Source: CAZGQY01 sp964528035 (GTDB lineage Bacteria; Pseudomonadota; Gammaproteobacteria; Methylococcales; UBA1147). From it: a stretch of DNA of 15,808 nucleotides. The translations under genes and the position numbers were made by a program. Below the pieces are notes generated by a model. That model was not told the origin of the DNA. It saw only the letters and a list, made by a program, of their open reading frames with translations, and ran no database searches. Positions 12,870 to 15,808 of this stretch are shown one piece after another (position 1 is the first letter of the stretch; every line of letters begins with the position of its first letter). The stretch is from NCBI GenBank assembly GCA_964528035.1, contig CAZGQY010000095.1:1-15808 (forward strand), read 5' to 3'.

Positions 12870-14000
12870 ATGAATAGCCGCTATACACAAAATCGCCTGG
12901 TGGCACTGGATTGGATGCGTGGGCTGGTAATGGCGCTAATGGTCTTGGATCATGCATCGGCATTCTACAATCCAGGTCGTTTAGTCATGGATTCGGTAGT
13001 AACCTACTCTCCGGGTATTTTCTTACCTTTAGATCAATTCTTTACCCGTTGGGTAACACACCTATGTGCGCCAACATTCATATTTTTGGCCGGTACGTCT
13101 CTGGCTTTAAGTTGTCGGTACCGCCGAGAAATGGGAGTTGCGGAAAAAACAATTACGATTGATTTATTGATACGCGGTTTAATTATTGCGCTGTTGGATA
13201 TTGTGTGGCTGTCCTATGTGGGCGGTCATGGATTGGTGCTGCAAGTACTCTATGCAATCGGATTTAGTATGGTGGTAATGGCTTGGCTTCGGCGGTTAGA
13301 CGTACGCTTACTGTTTCTTGTAGTAATACTTTGGTTTTTATGTGGAGAAGCCATTACACGTGTCTTTTGGCCGCCACTTGAGGGCAATCCATCGGTCTGG
13401 GTGGGGTTGGCAATTGCACCGTTATATAGCATTAATCTGACGATAATTTATCCTGTCATTCCTTGGCTTGCGGTCATGATACTGGGGTGGGTGTTTGGAT
13501 GTTATATCTGTCAGAAACCTGTTTTGAATCAATTACGCCCTTCGCCTGAGAGAATATTGGTCGTTTCTGGTGTGTTGTTTCTCATCGCTTTCGGGGTGAT
13601 CAGAAGTGCAAATAAATACGGGAATATGCTGCTGTTAAGGGGAAATGACAGTCTAGCTCAATGGTTGCATGTGAGTAAATATCCACCCAGTCTAAGTTAT
13701 TATTGTTTGGAGTTGGGGATAATTGCGCTGCTCATAGCCCTGTTTCTATGGAGGGCAAAGCAAATTAACCCGTCCAGCAATAACCCGTTTTTAGTTTTCG
13801 GACAAACAGCCCTGTTCTTTTATATTTGTCACCTTAGCTTATTGGGCCTACCTGCTTTTTTATTCGATTTTACAGGAAAAGGCAGTCTGATGTGGGCATA
13901 TTATGCGGCTTTTATTGCTCTGGTATGTTTGTATCCTGTTTGTTTGGTCTATCGTCGATATAAGCGAACTCATCCACATTCATGGGTTCGTTTTTTATAA
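12870..14000 (+). CDS. DUF1624 / HGSNAT-like multi-pass membrane protein
   Basis: The 376-residue inner-membrane protein has about nine to ten hydrophobic helices. It carries the conserved N-terminal block ALDWMRGLVMALMVLDHASA (about 12-31) with the DH pair, THLCAPTFIFLAGTSLAL (about 64-81), RGLIIALLDIVW, VLQVLYAIGFSMVV, then SKYPPSLSYYCLELG and FGQTALFFYICHL near the end. This is the pattern of DUF1624 and the heparan-alpha-glucosaminide N-acetyltransferase-like family, proposed to move acyl groups across the membrane. The length fits bacterial members. The acceptor substrate is unknown. The ATG has no good ribosome-binding site, and the 258 bp upstream, beyond the terminator, hold no clear promoter. 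Family assignment is good; enzymatic activity is inferred. Confidence 0.85.
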   Translation: MNSRYTQNRLVALDWMRGLVMALMVLDHASAFYNPGRLVMDSVVTYSPGIFLPLDQFFTRWVTHLCAPTFIFLAGTSLALSCRYRREMGVAEKTITIDLLIRGLIIALLDIVWLSYVGGHGLVLQVLYAIGFSMVVMAWLRRLDVRLLFLVVILWFLCGEAITRVFWPPLEGNPSVWVGLAIAPLYSINLTIIYPVIPWLAVMILGWVFGCYICQKPVLNQLRPSPERILVVSGVLFLIAFGVIRSANKYGNMLLLRGNDSLAQWLHVSKYPPSLSYYCLELGIIALLIALFLWRAKQINPSSNNPFLVFGQTALFFYICHLSLLGLPAFLFDFTGKGSLMWAYYAAFIALVCLYPVCLVYRRYKRTHPHSWVRFL

Positions 14001-14402
14001 ATTTGGGAGCTATTCGCTCTGTCGGGTTTTTGTGCTGCAGATTACTGAATGTTTTGTATATTCCAGTGTATGTAGATATTTGCTTTGCTGGTAGATTCTA
14101 CCGAATTAACATAACATTGATTGTCGTAAAAAATTACTAATTATTGTTCATCTTAGCAATTCGCCGTATGATTATGCGCCATAGATCTTGAATCGGGGTA
14201 AAAGACCCGAAGAAATTTAAGAATAATAGCGATTTGGGAATCGATAGAGTCAATTTCAGAAAGGCTTTGGCCTTGTACAACAAATCCAAAAATGAGCCAA
14301 TTCGAGTTGTTCGTGGCAAATTTTCTGCTCGGGTGCAGCGATAGAAATAACTGTACCAGAACACTTTCGAGCACATTTCACACTAATTATTGAGGATTTT
14401 TC
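14001..14402. other. 402-bp gap without a firmly supported gene
   Basis: The DUF1624 gene (plus) and the small anchored-protein gene (plus) are separated by this stretch. It carries only the uncertain minus-strand frames at 14137-14376, discussed separately. No intrinsic terminator with a T-tract follows the DUF1624 stop; a GAGC/GCTC mini-stem near 14007-14019 is too short to count. A promoter for 14403 is not evident. Confidence 0.4.
14137..14376 (-). CDS. Possible small basic protein, unrecognised
   Basis: A 79-codon minus-strand frame from an ATG at 14376 encodes a basic, aromatic-rich chain: MCSKVFWYSYFYRCTRAENL, then FLDLLYKAKAFLKL, SLLFLNFFGSFTPIQDLWRI and IIRRIAKMNN. Codon and amino-acid composition look protein-like and better than the competing frame at 14153-14374. 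There is no Shine-Dalgarno site and no homology that I recognise. It could be a degenerate 3' piece of a larger gene or an unexpressed frame. It is listed because the gap it fills is otherwise unusually long. Confidence 0.3.
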   Translation of the reverse strand: MCSKVFWYSYFYRCTRAENLPRTTRIGSFLDLLYKAKAFLKLTLSIPKSLLFLNFFGSFTPIQDLWRIIIRRIAKMNNN

Positions 14403-14762
14403 ATGGGATGGGTAATTGTCGCATTAAGCGTATTGATAATCTTGTCAATCATCAGTTTTTTTCAGGGCCGCAAAAAAAAGCCTGCTGGAAACAATATTGA
14501 AGACCTTGGAATTTATAATCAGGTTTTACAGGCGTGTGCCGAAAGTAATTCCAACAGTGGCCAATTTGAAATATCGTTGGAAGAATTAACCAATCAGGCC
14601 TGGTTGGAATTAGATCAGCATGGCTTGTCTATAGATCAATTTGATGCGGTTGTAAAATGGCGAAACAAAGGTAACCAATGCCTCTACAAAATCGTTGCTA
14701 CTACAGGAACTGACGAAGAAAGTATTAGCAGAACGTCTGAAAATTATACTGCTAATCTCTAA
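14403..14762 (+). CDS. Small single-helix membrane-anchored protein, unknown function
   Basis: The 119-residue protein starts with a transmembrane helix (WVIVALSVLIILSIISFF, about 3-20) followed by the basic stretch GRKKK. By the positive-inside rule the remaining ~95 residues face the cytoplasm. That part is acidic and probably helical: LGIYNQVLQACAESNSNSGQ, ISLEELTNQAWLELDQHGLS and DQFDAVVKWRNKGNQCLYKI. I do not recognise the family. The start is well supported by AGGA 6 nt before the ATG. It is convergent with the hydrolase gene (55-bp gap) and does not form an obvious operon. Confidence 0.7.
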   Translation: MGWVIVALSVLIILSIISFFQGRKKKPAGNNIEDLGIYNQVLQACAESNSNSGQFEISLEELTNQAWLELDQHGLSIDQFDAVVKWRNKGNQCLYKIVATTGTDEESISRTSENYTANL

Positions 14763-14817
14763 CATCTCACACATAGCCGTCGTATTACGGTCTGGGAGCA
14801 GCCAGATCAATATCGGA

Positions 14818-15615
14818 TTATTTTGATAAGTCGTTGGCAGTTAATATTTTTACTAGTTCATGCGGCATAGTCCAATGTGGGTTATGACCGGTTCTCAGCT
14901 CATAATATTGCCAACCGCGGGCTCTTGCACGTTTTGCACTTAGGCTAAACGCATCAGTTTTTGTTCCGGGCTCTAACGTTAAAATATATTTTGCATTGAT
15001 ACCCTCCAGTCTGGAATTATTGAGTTTGATGGCGTTTTCAAAAGTTGCTAATGGATGCGCGACATTCTGCCCATTTTTTGGCCAGGGGGGTAGTATTTGC
15101 CAACCGTTCCCATGGCTTTTAGCTTGCTTCAATAGATTGGCTTTTCGTTGTGGATTAATCAGATCAAACATGGATTCGCCATCTATAGGTAAATGGGCAT
15201 CGATATAGATCAGTGTTTCGATATTTTGTGGAATTCTGTCTGCAACAGCGCTAATGATCATACCTCCGTAACTATGGCCAACCAATACGATGTTTTGCAA
15301 TTTTTCAAATTTAATGACATTAAGAATATCGTTGATATGGGTATCGAGTGTCAGGTTTGGATTTGCCAGGTGACTGCGTTCACCCAATCCCGTCAATGTT
15401 GGTCGGTAAACATCATGTCCAGCAGCGCGAAGCATCGTGTCAAGTTGCTTAAAGGCCCAACCTCCGCCCCAGGCTCCGTGGACGATCAAATAAGTTCGTG
15501 ATGGGCTTCTGGAATCCTGATCAGGCTTTGCTGAAGCTGTACAGCATCCAGCTAAACTTGCGATTAATATAAAGATTAATGCAACTCGACAGAATAACAA
15601 ATTTCGGGTGAGCAT
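14818..15615 (-). CDS. Lipoprotein alpha/beta hydrolase (esterase-like)
   Basis: A TTG-started frame extends back to 15762, but the ATG at 15615 gives a proper lipoprotein signal peptide with lipobox Leu21-Ala22-Gly23-Cys24, so a 265-residue protein is preferred. No Shine-Dalgarno site is visible. The body is a typical alpha/beta hydrolase: oxyanion segment VHGAWGGGW (about 45-53), TGLGERSHLANPNLTLDTHI (about 75-94), nucleophile elbow GHSYGG with Ser115, the YIDAHLP strand (Asp139) and the catalytic His in TGHNPHW (His244). The usual catalytic Asp after the sixth strand (TxDR in many relatives) is replaced by a TLEPGTKTDAF segment, so the acid is shifted or different. Esterases of this EstC/SABP2-like group cleave small esters. 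Lipidation would place it on a membrane facing the periplasm. The substrate cannot be inferred. Confidence 0.82.
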   Translation of the reverse strand: MLTRNLLFCRVALIFILIASLAGCCTASAKPDQDSRSPSRTYLIVHGAWGGGWAFKQLDTMLRAAGHDVYRPTLTGLGERSHLANPNLTLDTHINDILNVIKFEKLQNIVLVGHSYGGMIISAVADRIPQNIETLIYIDAHLPIDGESMFDLINPQRKANLLKQAKSHGNGWQILPPWPKNGQNVAHPLATFENAIKLNNSRLEGINAKYILTLEPGTKTDAFSLSAKRARARGWQYYELRTGHNPHWTMPHELVKILTANDLSK

Positions 15616-15808
15616 AGCTGAATATTTGTGAAAGAATAGAAAGGTGGATATTAGTGATTCGCAAATAAGAGCGCAATAGACAGTGAATCTTCTTGTGTTA
15701 AAAACAGACTCAATGATATCGTGGATCCTTGTCCTATTAGCCACTAAGGAGCAAGGATTCAATAATATACGAATCTTGACTTGTCTTATTGTCCGTCTTC
15801 TGCGTTGT

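Noticed and set aside
14773..14806. CCGT/ACGG and CTGG/CCAG mini-hairpins between the two convergent genes near the right end
   Set aside because: The stems are only four to five bp without a T-tract on either strand, so they cannot be supported as terminators.

Overview
The window looks like a chromosomal stretch of a moderately AT-rich, free-living Gammaproteobacterium. The pointers are Gram-negative lipoprotein and Sec signals, a phasin (polyhydroxyalkanoate granules), a TerB-family protein coupled to a NodI/NodJ-like ABC exporter, an LTXXQ (Spy/CpxP-like) periplasmic protein, and DUF3047 and DUF1624 proteins. The genus cannot be named from sequence alone. No rRNA, tRNA, CRISPR array or intact insertion sequence was seen.

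Bases 1-1400 are a graveyard. They hold the first ~48 codons of an IS110-family transposase with an in-frame stop (minus strand), hairpins, a 13-bp tandem duplication, and a 143-bp nearly palindromic MITE-like element with 23/24-bp terminal inverted repeats and a 6-bp direct repeat at its edges. The MITE lies directly upstream of a ParE-type toxin remnant whose 3' half has been lost into the end of the next gene.

Bases 1360-4293 are a minus-strand run: a small ASCH-like protein, a Ser-rich lipoprotein, and a 662-residue exported protein with a permuted His/Cys protease-like signature resembling DUF4105. Bases 4294-6135 hold one plus-strand gene, a GAF + PP2C (RsbU/SpoIIE) phosphatase. It is bracketed by two diverged copies of a ~70-bp repeat.

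Bases 6103-6674 form a complete small transcription unit on the minus strand: a sigma-70 promoter with two operator-like repeats over the -10 region, a phasin gene, and an intrinsic terminator. Two plus-strand envelope genes follow (DUF3047 protein; LTXXQ periplasmic protein), then a 317-bp gene-free stretch with GGGGTCA-type repeats.

Bases 8464-10657 are a tight minus-strand operon, TerB-like protein -> ABC ATPase -> ABC-2 permease. The first pair overlaps by 62 bp and the second pair abuts stop-to-start. From 10908 on the plus strand comes a lipoprotein with an STN-like domain and HEAT-like repeats, then an unrecognised exported 159-residue protein ending at a strong terminator. A DUF1624 multi-pass membrane protein, a possible small minus-strand ORF, a single-helix anchored small protein and, convergently, a lipoprotein alpha/beta hydrolase complete the window. 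Bases 15616-15808 show nothing further.

No obvious defence or biosynthetic system is present. The most distinctive items are the MITE/toxin scar, the phasin promoter with twin operators, the TerB-ABC operon, the STN-HEAT lipoprotein and the DUF4105-like protein. Five genes have inferred starts that matter: three begin downstream of a longer TTG-initiated reading (lipoprotein 3853, LTXXQ protein 7721, hydrolase 15615), the phasin starts at an internal ATG (6589), and the DUF3047 gene apparently uses TTG.
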